64,000 nucleotides of DNA from Kineosporia sp. NBRC 101731 (GTDB lineage: Bacteria > Actinomycetota > Actinomycetes > Actinomycetales > Kineosporiaceae), in the NCBI RefSeq assembly GCF_030269305.1, contig NZ_BSTC01000005.1, positions 434,001 to 498,000 of the forward strand. Direction: 5' to 3'. This document shows, one piece after another, positions 55,148 to 64,000 of the stretch; position 1 is the stretch's first letter, and each line of letters starts with the position of its first letter. The notes under the pieces are model-generated. The model had not been told where the DNA came from and searched no databases. It saw only the letters and a list, made by a program, of their open reading frames with translations. Both the position numbers and the translations under genes were made by a program.

Positions 55148-56839
55148 GTGAACAAGACCCCGAACGAGCAGCTCGGCCTGCCCAAGCCCATGAAAGACGG
55201 CGCACTGCGCGTCGTCGCTCTGGGCGGTCTGGGTGAGGTCGGCCGCAACATGGCCGTCCTGGAACACCGGGGCAAGCTCCTGATCGTCGACTGCGGAGTC
55301 CTCTTCCCCGAGGACCACCAGCCCGGCGTCGACCTGATCCTGCCCGACTTCTCCTATATCGCCGATCGCCTCGACGACGTGGTCGCCGTGGTGCTCACGC
55401 ACGGCCACGAAGACCACATCGGCGCCGTGCCGTACCTGCTGCGCCTGAAGAACGACCTGCCGCTGATCGGTTCCCAGCTCACCCTGGCCCTGGTCGAGGC
55501 GAAGCTGAAGGAACACCGCATCACCCCGATCACGCTCGCCGTGAAGGAGGGGCAGACCGAGACCTTCGGTCCGTTCGAGTGCGAGTTCGTCGCGGTCAAC
55601 CACTCGATCCCGGACGCGCTCGCGGTCGCCGTCAAGACCAGCGCCGGCACCGTGCTGCACACCGGTGACTTCAAGATGGACCAGCTGCCGCTGGACGGCC
55701 GGATCACCGACCTGCGCGCCTTCGCCCGGCTGGGCGAGGCGGGCGTCGACCTGTTCATGCCGGACAGCACCAACGCCGAGGTGCCGGGCTTCACGATCTC
55801 CGAACGGGAGATCACGCCGGTCCTGAACTCGGTGTTCGGCGCGGCCGAGCGCCGCATCATCGTGGCCTCGTTCGCCTCGCACGTGCACCGGGTGCAGCAG
55901 GTGCTCGACGCCGCGCACGCGCACAACCGCCGGGTGGCCCTGGTCGGCCGTTCCATGGTGCGCAACATGGGCATCGCCCGTGACCTGGGCTACCTGAACG
56001 TGCCGCCGGGTGTCCTGATCGACATCAAGGCCGTGGGCGACCTGCCCGACGAGCGCGTCGTGCTGATGTGCACGGGCTCGCAGGGTGAGCCGATGGCCGC
56101 GCTGTCCCGGATGGCCAACCGCGACCACCGCGTCGAGGTGGGGGTGGGCGACACCGTGGTGCTCGCCTCGTCCCTCATTCCCGGCAACGAGAACTCGGTC
56201 TTCCGCGTGATCAACGGGCTGACCCGCCTGGGTGCGAAGGTCGTGCACCAGGGCAACGCCCGCGTGCACGTCTCCGGTCACGCCAGCGCCGGTGAGCTCC
56301 TGTACTGCTACAACATCATCAAGCCGAAGAACGTCATGCCGGTCCATGGCGAGATGCGGCACCTGGTGGCGAACGCGGAGCTGGCCGTCAAGACCGGCGT
56401 CCCGCGCGACCGCGTACTGGTGGCGGAGGACGGCGTGGTCGTCGACCTGATCGACGGCAAGGCCACGGTCGTCGGCAAGGTCGAGTGCGGCATGGTCTAC
56501 GTGGACGGTTCCACCGTCGGCGAGATCACCGAGGCCGATCTGAAAGACCGCCGCATCCTCGGTGAGGAGGGTTTCATCTCCATCATCGTGGTGGTCGACC
56601 CGACCAGCGGCAAGGTGGTGGCCGGGCCGGAGATCCACGCCCGGGGCTTCGCCGAGACCGAGGCCGTGTTCGACAAGGTCCGTCCCCGCATCGTCGACGC
56701 CCTGCGCGACGCGGCGAACAACGGCACCAACACCGACACACACCAGCTCCAGCAGATCGTGCGCCGCGTCGTCGGCCGGTGGGTGAACGAGTCCTACCGC
56801 CGTCGTCCGATGATCATCCCCCTGGTGATCGAGGCCTGA
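55148..56839 (+). CDS. rnj: Ribonuclease J
   Basis: 563 residues. Metallo-beta-lactamase/beta-CASP nuclease with 5'-to-3' exo- and endonuclease activity on mRNA and rRNA precursors. Zinc motif HGHEDH (85-90), then VNHSIPDALAV, HTGDFKMD and the beta-CASP region PVHGEMRHL. GTG 55148 has GAGG 7 nt upstream. With pnp it supplies both directions of RNA decay in this window. Confidence 0.95.
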   Translation: MNKTPNEQLGLPKPMKDGALRVVALGGLGEVGRNMAVLEHRGKLLIVDCGVLFPEDHQPGVDLILPDFSYIADRLDDVVAVVLTHGHEDHIGAVPYLLRLKNDLPLIGSQLTLALVEAKLKEHRITPITLAVKEGQTETFGPFECEFVAVNHSIPDALAVAVKTSAGTVLHTGDFKMDQLPLDGRITDLRAFARLGEAGVDLFMPDSTNAEVPGFTISEREITPVLNSVFGAAERRIIVASFASHVHRVQQVLDAAHAHNRRVALVGRSMVRNMGIARDLGYLNVPPGVLIDIKAVGDLPDERVVLMCTGSQGEPMAALSRMANRDHRVEVGVGDTVVLASSLIPGNENSVFRVINGLTRLGAKVVHQGNARVHVSGHASAGELLYCYNIIKPKNVMPVHGEMRHLVANAELAVKTGVPRDRVLVAEDGVVVDLIDGKATVVGKVECGMVYVDGSTVGEITEADLKDRRILGEEGFISIIVVVDPTSGKVVAGPEIHARGFAETEAVFDKVRPRIVDALRDAANNGTNTDTHQLQQIVRRVVGRWVNESYRRRPMIIPLVIEA

Positions 56840-56849
56840 CATCACGCAT

Positions 56850-57716
56850 GTGCTGTGCGCCGGCGGCGCGGTGGTGGATCTCAAGATCCGTTTCACCGCG
56901 CCGTCCGTCGTCGGCACGTCCAACCCGGGCACCGGGGTCACCTCGCTGGGTGGGGTGGCCCGCAACGTCGCGGAGAACCTGGCGGTGCTGGGTGTTCCCG
57001 TGAGCCTGCTGTCAGCCGTCGGTGACGACGCGCCGGGCGCAGTGCTGCTCGATCTGTCCCGCGAGCGCGGCATCGGTACCGAGCACGTCGCCGTGCTGGC
57101 GGGCCGGACGACCGCGCAGTACGTGGCCCTGCTGGAACCCGGCGGTGACCTGACCATCGGCGCCGCCGCGATGGACGTGCTCGACGGCATCACGGTCGGG
57201 CACCTGCGCTCCGCGTGGCCCTCGACGAAAGACGCGTGGGTCTTCTGCGACGGGAACCTCAGTTCCGCGGTGATCGCCGAGGCCCTGGGTGGCGATCTGC
57301 CCGTGGTCTTCGACGCCGTCTCGACCCACAAGGTGATCCGGCTCCCGCGTGACCTGACCGGCCTGACCCTACTCAGCTGCAACCGCGACGAGGCCCGGGC
57401 CTGGCTGGCGCACCACGGCTTCCCCGCCGATGACGACGATCCCGGGCTGGCCCGCCGCCTGCTCGAGGCGGGAGCACAGTCGGTGCTGCTCACCCGGGGT
57501 GCCGACGGCGTGGTCGTGGCCGGTGACGGGGTGATGGCCCAGCTCCCCGCTGTCCCCGCCACCCCGATCGACGTGACCGGCGCCGGCGACGCGATGGTGG
57601 CGGGCACCCTGGCCGCCCTGGTCGAGGGCCTCGACCTGGTGGGAGCGGCCCACCGAGGTGCTGAGCGCGCGGCGAGGACGGTCGAGAGCGAGTTCAGTGT
57701 GCTCCCGCACCCCTGA
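56850..57716 (+). CDS. psuK: PfkB-family sugar kinase, probable pseudouridine kinase
   Basis: 288 residues. Ribokinase fold: GGVARNVAENLAVLG near the N-terminus, and the anion hole/catalytic base VTGAGDAMVAGTLAAL near the C-terminus. Followed by psuG in the same direction, so pseudouridine is the likely substrate (phosphorylated to pseudouridine 5'-phosphate). GTG 56850 is the first ordinary start; an in-frame ATC at 56841 has GAGG 6 nt upstream and would add three residues, the length homologues have. Confidence 0.83.
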   Translation: MLCAGGAVVDLKIRFTAPSVVGTSNPGTGVTSLGGVARNVAENLAVLGVPVSLLSAVGDDAPGAVLLDLSRERGIGTEHVAVLAGRTTAQYVALLEPGGDLTIGAAAMDVLDGITVGHLRSAWPSTKDAWVFCDGNLSSAVIAEALGGDLPVVFDAVSTHKVIRLPRDLTGLTLLSCNRDEARAWLAHHGFPADDDDPGLARRLLEAGAQSVLLTRGADGVVVAGDGVMAQLPAVPATPIDVTGAGDAMVAGTLAALVEGLDLVGAAHRGAERAARTVESEFSVLPHP

Positions 57717-57750
57717 CACCCGTGCTCCGTCGCGAGTGGCCACCGCCCTG

Positions 57751-57824
57751 GAACCGCAGGTGACGTGCGTCCTCCATCGTGCGTGCCCAGCCACCCCCGA
57801 ACCGCGCGTGACCCGCGTCCTCCA
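57751..57824. repeat. Two 26-bp degenerate direct repeats between psuK and psuG
   Basis: 57751-57776 and 57799-57824 match at 22 of 26 positions (GAACCGC..GTGAC..GCGTCCTCCA), period 48 bp. They are followed at 57849 by a copy of the dispersed repeat. Confidence 0.65.
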
Positions 57825-57848
57825 CGAACGTGGTCGCCACCCTCATCG

Positions 57849-57890
57849 TTCGTGATCAGGCAGAGCGTGCCCAGAGTTCTGGAACTCCGC
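57849..57890 (+). repeat. Diverged copy of the dispersed repeat with inner AGTTCTGGAACT
   Basis: Begins TTCGTGATCAGGCAGAG; after a CCC it contains the palindrome AGTTCTGGAACT. The order (core, C-rich tail, then TTCTxGAAC palindrome) matches one whole half of the element at 15173-15257, showing that the inner palindrome belongs to the family. Confidence 0.65.
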
Positions 57891-57950
57891 GTCGCCGGGA
57901 CATCCGGAAAGCCTTGGCGCGCCCCCGTCGGCGGGGGGAGGATTCGTCAG

Positions 57951-58949
57951 GTGGCCTCTTCTTCCGAGTTCGCCGTCCGTCATCCCTTTCTCGACGTCGG
58001 CGACGAGGTCGCCGCGGCCCTGTCCCATGGGCTTGCCGTGGTGGCGCTGGAGTCGACGATCATCAGCCACGGCATGCCCTATCCACAGAACCTCGCCACG
58101 GCCCGGGCCGTCGAGCAGGTCGTGCGTGACCACGGCGCCGTCCCCGCCACGATCGCCTTGATCAAGGGCCGGCTACGAGTCGGCCTGGACGACGCCGCGC
58201 TGGAGGAACTGGCCCGCCCCGGTGACGTGGCCAAGGCCTCCCGCCGGGACCTCGCCGCCCTGGTCGCGGCCGGGGCCACGGCGGGCACCACCGTTGCCGC
58301 CACGATGTATGTCGCGGCGGCGGCCGGTATCGGCGTCTTCGCCACCGGAGGCATCGGCGGGGTGCACCGGGGTGCCGACCAGACGTTCGACGTCTCCGCC
58401 GACCTGATCGAGCTCGGCAGTACCCCGGTGACCGTGGTGTGCGCGGGGGCCAAGTCGATCCTCGACCTCCCGAAGACCCTGGAGGTACTGGAGACATACG
58501 GGGTGCCGGTGATCGGCGTGGGGACGGACGAGTTCCCGGCGTTCTTCTCCCGCACCAGTGGCCTGCCGGTCGCCCACCGGGTGGAGTCGGCGGGTGAATT
58601 GGCCCGGCTCGTCGACGCGCAGCGCCGGCTCGGCCTGGCGCAGGGAGTGCTGGTGGCCCACCCGATCCCTGAGGCCGACGCCCTGGCCCCGGACGAGATC
58701 GACGGCATCATCGAGCAGGCCCTGACCGACGCCGACGAGCAGGGCGTGACCGGCAAGGACGTGACGCCCTACCTGCTGGCCCGCGTCAACGAGCTCACCG
58801 GCGGGCGGAGTCTGACCGCCAACGTGGCCCTGATCCGCAACAACGCCGCCTTCGCGGCCGACCTGGCCGTAGAGCTCACAGGTCTATCCGCAGCCGAGGT
58901 CGGCGGCGTCGCCGAGGGCCTTGACGTAGACCGGGATCCCGGCCGGTGA
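57951..58949 (+). CDS. psuG: Pseudouridine-5'-phosphate glycosidase
   Basis: 332 residues. Breaks pseudouridine 5'-phosphate to uracil and ribose 5-phosphate. VALESTIISHGMPYPQN, IALIKGRLRVGL (catalytic Lys region), GGIGGVHRGA and CAGAKSILDLPKTLEVLET are family hallmarks. GTG 57951 with GGGAGG 9 nt upstream. The last 66 bp overlap the convergent SGNH gene, and the C-terminus is somewhat longer than in E. coli PsuG. Confidence 0.93.
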   Translation: MASSSEFAVRHPFLDVGDEVAAALSHGLAVVALESTIISHGMPYPQNLATARAVEQVVRDHGAVPATIALIKGRLRVGLDDAALEELARPGDVAKASRRDLAALVAAGATAGTTVAATMYVAAAAGIGVFATGGIGGVHRGADQTFDVSADLIELGSTPVTVVCAGAKSILDLPKTLEVLETYGVPVIGVGTDEFPAFFSRTSGLPVAHRVESAGELARLVDAQRRLGLAQGVLVAHPIPEADALAPDEIDGIIEQALTDADEQGVTGKDVTPYLLARVNELTGGRSLTANVALIRNNAAFAADLAVELTGLSAAEVGGVAEGLDVDRDPGR

Positions 58950-60161
58950 CAGGTGGATGGTGTCGGCGCCGAACCAGGCGTCCGCCGTGCCGGTCGCGTG
59001 CTGGTCGGCCTGCGTGCCCCAGTCGTAGAAGGCCAGGCGGGGCTGGGATTCGGCGTTGGAGCGCAGCACCGCGTTGATCCGGGCAGCGGCCAGCTCGAAC
59101 CGGTTGCCCCGGGGCGTGCCGGCGTACTTCTTGCCCTGGCTGGCCATGCTGACCAGCACGGTGCAGTGGCCGTGCTGGGCCATCTCGTCGAGCGTCGCCT
59201 GCAACGTCGACAGGGTCCAGCTGAGCCGGATCTCGAACTGCGCGTCGTTCGGGGCGAGGCTGGCGTAGGTGGAATCGTTCGTGCCCAGCGCCACGACCAC
59301 GGTGCCGGCTTCCCGCAGTCCCCGCAGCTCGTCGAGCATGGTGCCGTTGGCCAGGTCCAGCGCGTCGGACGGCTCCTGGGCGACCACCCAGCGACGCCCG
59401 CCTTGCCCGTCCACCTGCGGGCGCAGCCCTTTCGACGTCAGGAGGGACACCAGAGGTCCCGAGCCGGCGGCGCCGACGGTGGCCTGTGCGGTCGACGCGC
59501 TCGAGGGGGAGGGGGACTCCGTCGGCTCACCCGGGATCGGGGAGACCGTGGCCCCGGACGAGCCGAACTCGGTGCCGTTGGAGGGAATCAGCTGGGCGAT
59601 CAGGCTGTCACCGACCACCGCGACCGACCCGCGACCGGCGGCGCCCGGGCCGAAGGCCGCGGCATAGACCGTGCAGGCGCCGTCCGGGGTGACGAACCGC
59701 GGTGAGAGGGAGGCCGAGATCGCGACCTGCGAGAGGCCGGACAAGGGTGCGGTCAGGGAGTGGTCCCAGGCGAAGTCGGTACCGGCCACCTCGGCCGGGG
59801 CCTGGTTCCAGCGCAGCTGCCACTGGTCGGCGCCGCGGTCGGTCCAGGCGCCGTCGGGCAGCGTGCGCACCGCCATCGCGGTGGGCAGCACCCCGGTGCG
59901 GTCGGACACCGTCCACGACACCCGCCACTGCTGGTTCGTGGACGGGTCGGTGCAGGTGGACGAGCCGTTCTGGTCGGCCTGCGCGGGGTACGTGGGTACC
60001 GGGTCGGGGGTCAGCCGCCGGACCCCGACCACCCCGGCGATCAGGGCGATCGCGACGAGCACGATCACGAAGAGGGCCGGACGGGTGAACGGGTGGTGGT
60101 GGGACGTCCGGGCCGGGTTGTTCCCCGGTTCGGCGTCGATCCACTCCTGCTGGGCCGGCAC
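58884..60161 (-). CDS. Membrane-anchored SGNH/GDSL-type hydrolase
   Basis: 425 residues. One membrane segment at about 28-48 (LFVIVLVAIALIAGVVGV) puts the rest outside. SGNH blocks: VVGDSLIAQ (nucleophile Ser), ALGTNDSTYA (Asn) and DTIHLSPAG (catalytic Asp/His). The Ser/Pro-rich insert between blocks is low-complexity. Similar domains act as O-acetyl esterases or acyltransferases on cell-wall sugars; substrate unknown. Tail-to-tail overlap with psuG of 66 bp. Confidence 0.78.
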   Translation of the reverse strand: MPAQQEWIDAEPGNNPARTSHHHPFTRPALFVIVLVAIALIAGVVGVRRLTPDPVPTYPAQADQNGSSTCTDPSTNQQWRVSWTVSDRTGVLPTAMAVRTLPDGAWTDRGADQWQLRWNQAPAEVAGTDFAWDHSLTAPLSGLSQVAISASLSPRFVTPDGACTVYAAAFGPGAAGRGSVAVVGDSLIAQLIPSNGTEFGSSGATVSPIPGEPTESPSPSSASTAQATVGAAGSGPLVSLLTSKGLRPQVDGQGGRRWVVAQEPSDALDLANGTMLDELRGLREAGTVVVALGTNDSTYASLAPNDAQFEIRLSWTLSTLQATLDEMAQHGHCTVLVSMASQGKKYAGTPRGNRFELAAARINAVLRSNAESQPRLAFYDWGTQADQHATGTADAWFGADTIHLSPAGIPVYVKALGDAADLGCG

Positions 60162-60331
60162 GCCCCTGAATGTAGAGGGGACGGGCGCAACCGGGTAATG
60201 CAGAGCGGTGGTGTGTCCGTCTCGGACGGGTAAAGAGTTGACTGCGCCCCCCGGTGAACTGCCCGGCGGCGGGCCGCCGCCGCTGACCGTGACGCTCGGC
60301 GTTGCAGCCGTGATCGGACGTGCCTATCGCG

Positions 60332-60337
60332 TAACCT
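60332..60337 (+). promoter_or_regulatory. Leaderless-type -10 box for ftsK
   Basis: TAACCT ends 7 nt before ATG 60345. No Shine-Dalgarno is present. Confidence 0.6.
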
Positions 60338-60344
60338 CGCCATC

Positions 60345-63080
60345 ATGGCGACCCGTACGTCCACATCTGGCGGCAGTTCGGCACGCTCGAATGCCTCCAG
60401 GAGTGCGTCGGGCCGGGGCCGCGGGACCGCTGCGTCCAAAGGTCGCACCACCAAGCCCCGGGCCTCGTCGAAGACCAAGGCCACGACCAAGGCCGCGGCG
60501 AAGCCGGCCGCCCGGGGCACCACGAGGGCGCCGGCCCGGCGCACCGCGGCGTCGCGTCCGTCACTCCCGTTCCGGATGGTCCGCAGCGTCTACCTCGGCG
60601 TCGCGCACCTGATCGGCGGGGGAGCCCGGGCCGTCGGTCAGGGTGCCCGCGACCTCGACCCGGACCACCGGCGTGACGGCGTCGGCTTCATCCTCGTCGC
60701 CGCCGCGATCGTGGTCGCCTCGCGGGAATGGTGGGGCCTGCCCGGGAACCTGGGCGTCGCCGTGCACGCGATCGCCGCTGGCACGGTCGGCAAGGTCGCG
60801 CTGGTCCTGCCGATCCTCCTGCTGGTCGGCGGCTGGCTGGTGATGCGCCGCCCCGACGAGATGGCCTCGGTGCACCGGATGGCGATCGGCACCACCGCGA
60901 TCGTCGTCTCCGCCACCGGCCTGACCCACCTGGCCTCCGGCCTGCCCAGCCCTTCCGACGGAGCGCGCCAGATGCGCGGCGCCGGCGGCATGATCGGCTA
61001 TCTGGCCTCCGCCCCGCTCAACGCCGGGGTGAGTGCCTGGGCCGCCGTGCCGATCCTGCTGCTGCTCGCCTTCTTCGGCATCCTCGTCGTCACCGCCACG
61101 CCGGTCTACGCCATCCCGGAACGCCTGCGGTACGTGCACGACATGCTCACCGGGATGGGTACGGACGAAGACGTCCACTACCGCAACCGCCGCAACCGCC
61201 GCTTCGACGACGAGGGCCCGCTGCACGGTGACGAGGCCTACGCGACCCCTCTCCTGAAACCCGACGACGAGGAAGAACCTCAGCCCGCCCGCGGCCGCAA
61301 GAGCAAGGCGCAGCGCGTCTTCGACGTCGATGCCGCGGAACAGGCCGACCGGGACCGTGACGTCAACGAGGTGGACCTGCAGGATCTGCTCGACGCGGGC
61401 CGGGGAACCCCTCTCAAGAAGTCCCCACCTCCTCCGCCCCCGCCGGTCGAGCGCACCCAGCCGGTCCCCGTCGCGCCGGTGCCCTCCACCCCGCCCGAGC
61501 CCCCGGAGACCACCCAGCTGCCCGGCCGGGTGGAGCAGTTGCTGCTCGCCGGCGACGTGACTTACCACCTGCCGCCCTCGGACATCCTCAGCGGCGGCCC
61601 GCCGCCGAAGGAGCGGAGCGAGGCGAACGACAAGGTGGTCGAGTCGCTGACCCGGGTGTTCGAGGACTTCGGCATCGACGCGCAGGTCACCGGCTTCAGC
61701 CGCGGCCCGACGGTGACCCGGTACGAGGTCGAGGTCGGCCAGGCCGTGAAGGTCGAGAAGGTCACGGCGCTCAGCAAGAACATCTCCTACGCGGTGGCCA
61801 GCGCCGACGTGCGCATCCTGTCGCCGATCCCGGGCAAGTCGGCGATCGGTATCGAGATCCCGAACACCGACCGCGAGACCGTGGCGCTCGGCGACGTGCT
61901 GCGCAGCCAGACGGCGCGGCGCTCGGAGCACCCGATGGTGATGGGTGTGGGCAAGGACGTCGAGGGCGGCTTCGTCATCGCGAACCTGGCCAAGATGCCG
62001 CACCTGCTGGTGGCGGGGGCCACCGGTGCGGGTAAGTCCTCGTTCGTGAACTCGATGATCACGTCGCTGCTCATGCGCTCGACGCCGGACGAGGTCCGGA
62101 TGGTGCTGGTCGACCCCAAGCGGGTCGAGCTGACCGCCTACGAGGGCATTCCGCACCTGATCACGCCGATTATCACCAACCCCAAGAAGGCCGCCGAGGC
62201 TCTGCAGTGGGTGGTGAAGGAGATGGACACCCGTTACGACGACCTGTCGGCGTTCGGGTTCAAGCACATCGACGACTTCAACAAGGCGATCCGCAACAAC
62301 AGCGTCGTGCTCCCGCCCGGCAGCGACCGCGCGCTCCAGCCCTACCCCTACCTGCTGGTCGTGGTGGATGAACTCGCCGACCTGATGATGGTCGCTCCGC
62401 GTGATGTGGAAGACGCCATTGTCCGTATCACCCAGCTCGCCCGGGCCGCCGGCATCCACCTGGTGCTGGCCACGCAGCGACCCTCGGTCGACGTCGTCAC
62501 CGGTCTGATCAAGGCCAACGTGCCGAGCCGGATGGCCTTCGCGACCAGCTCGGTCACCGACTCGCGGGTGGTACTCGACCAGCCCGGCGCAGAAAAGCTG
62601 ATCGGTCAGGGCGACGGGCTCTTCCTGCCGATGGGCGTGTCCAAACCGATCCGTGTGCAGGGTGCATGGGTCACTGAGAGTGAAATTGAACGTGTTGTCG
62701 AGCATGTGAAGGAACAGCTCCAGCCGGTCTATCGTGAAGACGTGGCCGTCGTGGCGGTGCGCAGGGAGATCGACGAGGACATCGGTGACGATCTTGAGTT
62801 GCTGCTCGCGGCTGCCGAGCTCATCGTTACCTCCCAGTTCGGGTCGACCTCGATGCTGCAGCGCAAGCTGCGGGTCGGGTTCGCGAAGGCGGGCCGGCTG
62901 ATGGATCTGCTGGAGTCCCGTGGCGTAGTGGGACCGAGTGAGGGCAGCAAGGCTCGTGACGTCCTGGTGAAACCTGACGATCTTCCTGGCACGCTGGCCC
63001 TTATTCGGGGGGAGACCCCGCCGGATGACGATGCCGGGCGGGTAGAAGATCTATGGGAACCAGGTATGGATGATGATTGA
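60345..63080 (+). CDS. ftsK: DNA translocase FtsK/SpoIIIE
   Basis: 911 residues. Pumps chromosome ends through the closing septum. Basic, Ser/Thr/Lys-rich N-terminus (1-75), about four membrane segments (about 105-260), a Pro/Glu-rich linker (about 280-400), then alpha and beta motor domains with Walker [11 protein letters not shown] (about 557-566) and Walker [14 protein letters not shown]-terminal gamma winged helix ([20 protein letters not shown]) that reads KOPS sites. Confidence 0.96.
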   Translation: MATRTSTSGGSSARSNASRSASGRGRGTAASKGRTTKPRASSKTKATTKAAAKPAARGTTRAPARRTAASRPSLPFRMVRSVYLGVAHLIGGGARAVGQGARDLDPDHRRDGVGFILVAAAIVVASREWWGLPGNLGVAVHAIAAGTVGKVALVLPILLLVGGWLVMRRPDEMASVHRMAIGTTAIVVSATGLTHLASGLPSPSDGARQMRGAGGMIGYLASAPLNAGVSAWAAVPILLLLAFFGILVVTATPVYAIPERLRYVHDMLTGMGTDEDVHYRNRRNRRFDDEGPLHGDEAYATPLLKPDDEEEPQPARGRKSKAQRVFDVDAAEQADRDRDVNEVDLQDLLDAGRGTPLKKSPPPPPPPVERTQPVPVAPVPSTPPEPPETTQLPGRVEQLLLAGDVTYHLPPSDILSGGPPPKERSEANDKVVESLTRVFEDFGIDAQVTGFSRGPTVTRYEVEVGQAVKVEKVTALSKNISYAVASADVRILSPIPGKSAIGIEIPNTDRETVALGDVLRSQTARRSEHPMVMGVGKDVEGGFVIANLAKMPHLLVAGATGAGKSSFVNSMITSLLMRSTPDEVRMVLVDPKRVELTAYEGIPHLITPIITNPKKAAEALQWVVKEMDTRYDDLSAFGFKHIDDFNKAIRNNSVVLPPGSDRALQPYPYLLVVVDELADLMMVAPRDVEDAIVRITQLARAAGIHLVLATQRPSVDVVTGLIKANVPSRMAFATSSVTDSRVVLDQPGAEKLIGQGDGLFLPMGVSKPIRVQGAWVTESEIERVVEHVKEQLQPVYREDVAVVAVRREIDEDIGDDLELLLAAAELIVTSQFGSTSMLQRKLRVGFAKAGRLMDLLESRGVVGPSEGSKARDVLVKPDDLPGTLALIRGETPPDDDAGRVEDLWEPGMDDD

Positions 63081-63729
63081 TGACATGGGCGACGACGCCC
63101 CCCTTTCGGTGGACGACCTGATTCCGGGTGGCGCCGAGCTTGATCTTCTGGTGTGGGATGCACCCAATATCGATATGACGCTCTCGAACGTGATCGGCGG
63201 CCGTCCCTCGGCGCAGTCCCGGCCCCGGTTCGACGCGGTGGCGAAGTGGCTGCTGGCGCAGGCGGGTGACCGTGAGGTCGAGGGCGCGGTGTTCGCCAAC
63301 GTGCCGCCGGGAGGTGCCGCGACCATGCGGGGCTGGGTCGAGGCCATCCGCTCGTTCGGTTACGCCGTCTTCGCCCGGCCGAAGCTGGGCCCGCTCGACG
63401 ACGTGGACGCCGACATGCTGGCCCACATCGCCGAGCGCCACCGCACGCACCGGCTGCGCCGTCTGGTCGTGGCCAGTGGTGACGGGCGTAACTTCAACGA
63501 GCCGCTCGAAGAGCTGGCCCGTGAGGGTGTCGACGTCACGGTGCTGTCGTTCGTCGAGGTCGCGGGCTACGCCCAGGAGTCCGACGTGATCCGGTTCGTC
63601 GACCTGGAAGACGTCCCCGGCGCGTTCACCACTCCGCTCCCGCGGGTGCGGCTCGACAACCTCCCCGCCGGTGGTGCGTGGCTCCAGCCGACCCGTTCGA
63701 TGCGGTCGTTGCTCAGCGAGAACGCCTGA
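63070..63729 (+). CDS. NYN-domain (PIN-like nuclease fold) protein
   Basis: 219 residues. Acidic N-terminus, then [20 protein letters not shown] with the conserved Asp-Asn of NYN domains, [20 protein letters not shown] (second Asp site) and [17 protein letters not shown] proteins are PIN-like nucleases, usually acting on RNA. ATG 63070 overlaps the ftsK end by 11 bp; ATG 63085 just after it is also possible. Its place behind ftsK is common in actinobacteria. Confidence 0.8.
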   Translation: MMIDDMGDDAPLSVDDLIPGGAELDLLVWDAPNIDMTLSNVIGGRPSAQSRPRFDAVAKWLLAQAGDREVEGAVFANVPPGGAATMRGWVEAIRSFGYAVFARPKLGPLDDVDADMLAHIAERHRTHRLRRLVVASGDGRNFNEPLEELAREGVDVTVLSFVEVAGYAQESDVIRFVDLEDVPGAFTTPLPRVRLDNLPAGGAWLQPTRSMRSLLSENA

Positions 63730-63797
63730 TCAACGACACCTTGAAGACGCTCTGACCGGCGCCCGCACGAAGGTGGACGCCGGTGGTGGTGCAGTTC

Positions 63798-63830
63798 GGA
63801 GGGCCCCGGTCGTCACGACCGGGGCCCTTC
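63798..63830 (+). terminator. Terminator after the NYN gene
   Basis: AGGGCCCCGGTCGT (63800-63813) pairs perfectly with ACGACCGGGGCCCT (63815-63828), with two more outer pairs. Separates ftsK-NYN from rimO. Confidence 0.85.
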
Positions 63831-63914
63831 GGCGTTCATCGGTGTTCGGGAGGCGTTCAGGAGGTATCGGGGGCCCATCTGACCAGGGCAGAACCGCGAC
63901 CCCGAAACGGCCAG

Positions 63915-63920
63915 TAGTCT
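63915..63920 (+). promoter_or_regulatory. Leaderless-type -10 box for rimO
   Basis: TAGTCT ends 6 nt before GTG 63927. Confidence 0.6.
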
Positions 63921-63926
63921 GTGGGC

Positions 63927-64000
63927 GTGGTTGCCCCTCGTTCCAACACCCGCTCCGTCGCACTGGTCACTCTGGGATGCGCCCGGAACGAGGTCGATTC
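63927..64000 (+). CDS. rimO: Ribosomal protein S12 methylthiotransferase RimO (3' end cut by window)
   Basis: Only about 24 codons are visible: VAPRSNTRSVALVTLGCARN, continuing EVDS. The LGCARNEVDS stretch, with the first Fe-S Cys, is characteristic of the RimO N-terminal domain, which methylthiolates Asp of ribosomal protein S12. GTG 63927 fits the -10 spacing; GTG 63921 is also in frame. Confidence 0.85.
   Translation, partial: MVAPRSNTRSVALVTLGCARNEVD

Overview
The window is GC-rich and densely coded, with many GTG/TTG starts, ATGA/GTGA stop-start overlaps and several apparently leaderless promoters. Gene content and order point to an Actinomycetota chromosome: ferritin-like DUF4439 | rimP-nusA-ylxR-infB-DUF503-rbfA-truB | ribF | rpsO-pnp-M16 peptidase ... 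dapB ... thyA-dfrA-dapA-rnj ... ftsK-NYN-rimO. A Kineosporia-like or other non-Streptomyces actinomycete is my guess, inferred only from protein flavour. There are no rRNA or tRNA genes, no CRISPR array, no insertion sequence and no prophage.

Layout. 1-5 kb: 3' part of a PrpE-type propionyl-CoA synthetase, a roadblock/LC7 gene with a very long disordered N-terminus, about 1 kb without genes that includes a less GC-rich stretch, and a family 2 glycosyltransferase. 5-15 kb: a polyamine locus. A leftward operon (Lrp-type regulator, class III aminotransferase, FMN-binding PPOX-fold protein, FAD amine oxidase), each gene overlapping the next by 4 bp, faces a rightward PotD-PotA-PotB-PotC uptake operon ending in a second FAD amine oxidase. 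15-20.5 kb: MFS exporter, EAL-GAF signalling protein, 4-aminobutyrate aminotransferase (gabT). 20.5-28 kb: MEP-pathway genes dxr and ispG, a GNAT protein, a site-2 protease, an XRE regulator and proS. The order is rearranged: ispG and the GNAT gene point against dxr and the protease.

28-43.4 kb: the conserved translation and RNA-processing block from proS to pnp and an M16 peptidase. 43.5-45.3 kb: a two-gene unit behind a strong terminator. Its first protein has a helical N-terminus and a separate C-terminal domain resembling polymorphic toxins, and its second gene overlaps it by 11 bp, as immunity genes often do. This is the best candidate in the window for a little-described system. 45.4-48.7 kb: eutBC (ethanolamine ammonia-lyase without microcompartment genes) and a tandem MarR pair. 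48.9-55 kb: dapB, a membrane acyltransferase-like protein, a GNAT protein, a HAD hydrolase, thyA-dfrA and dapA. 55-64 kb: rnj, psuK-psuG (pseudouridine breakdown), a membrane-anchored SGNH protein, ftsK, a NYN-domain protein and the first codons of rimO.

The most striking non-coding signal is a dispersed intergenic repeat with core CCGTGATCATGCAAA followed by a C-rich tail. I find it at five separate intergenic loci, as direct pairs, single copies, or large inverted pairs (best: 15173-15257). It is shared by unrelated genes, so I read it as a REP/REPIN-like family, sometimes doubling as a terminator. Start choices below are argued from ribosome-binding sites, overlaps and -10 spacing and were not checked by database search.
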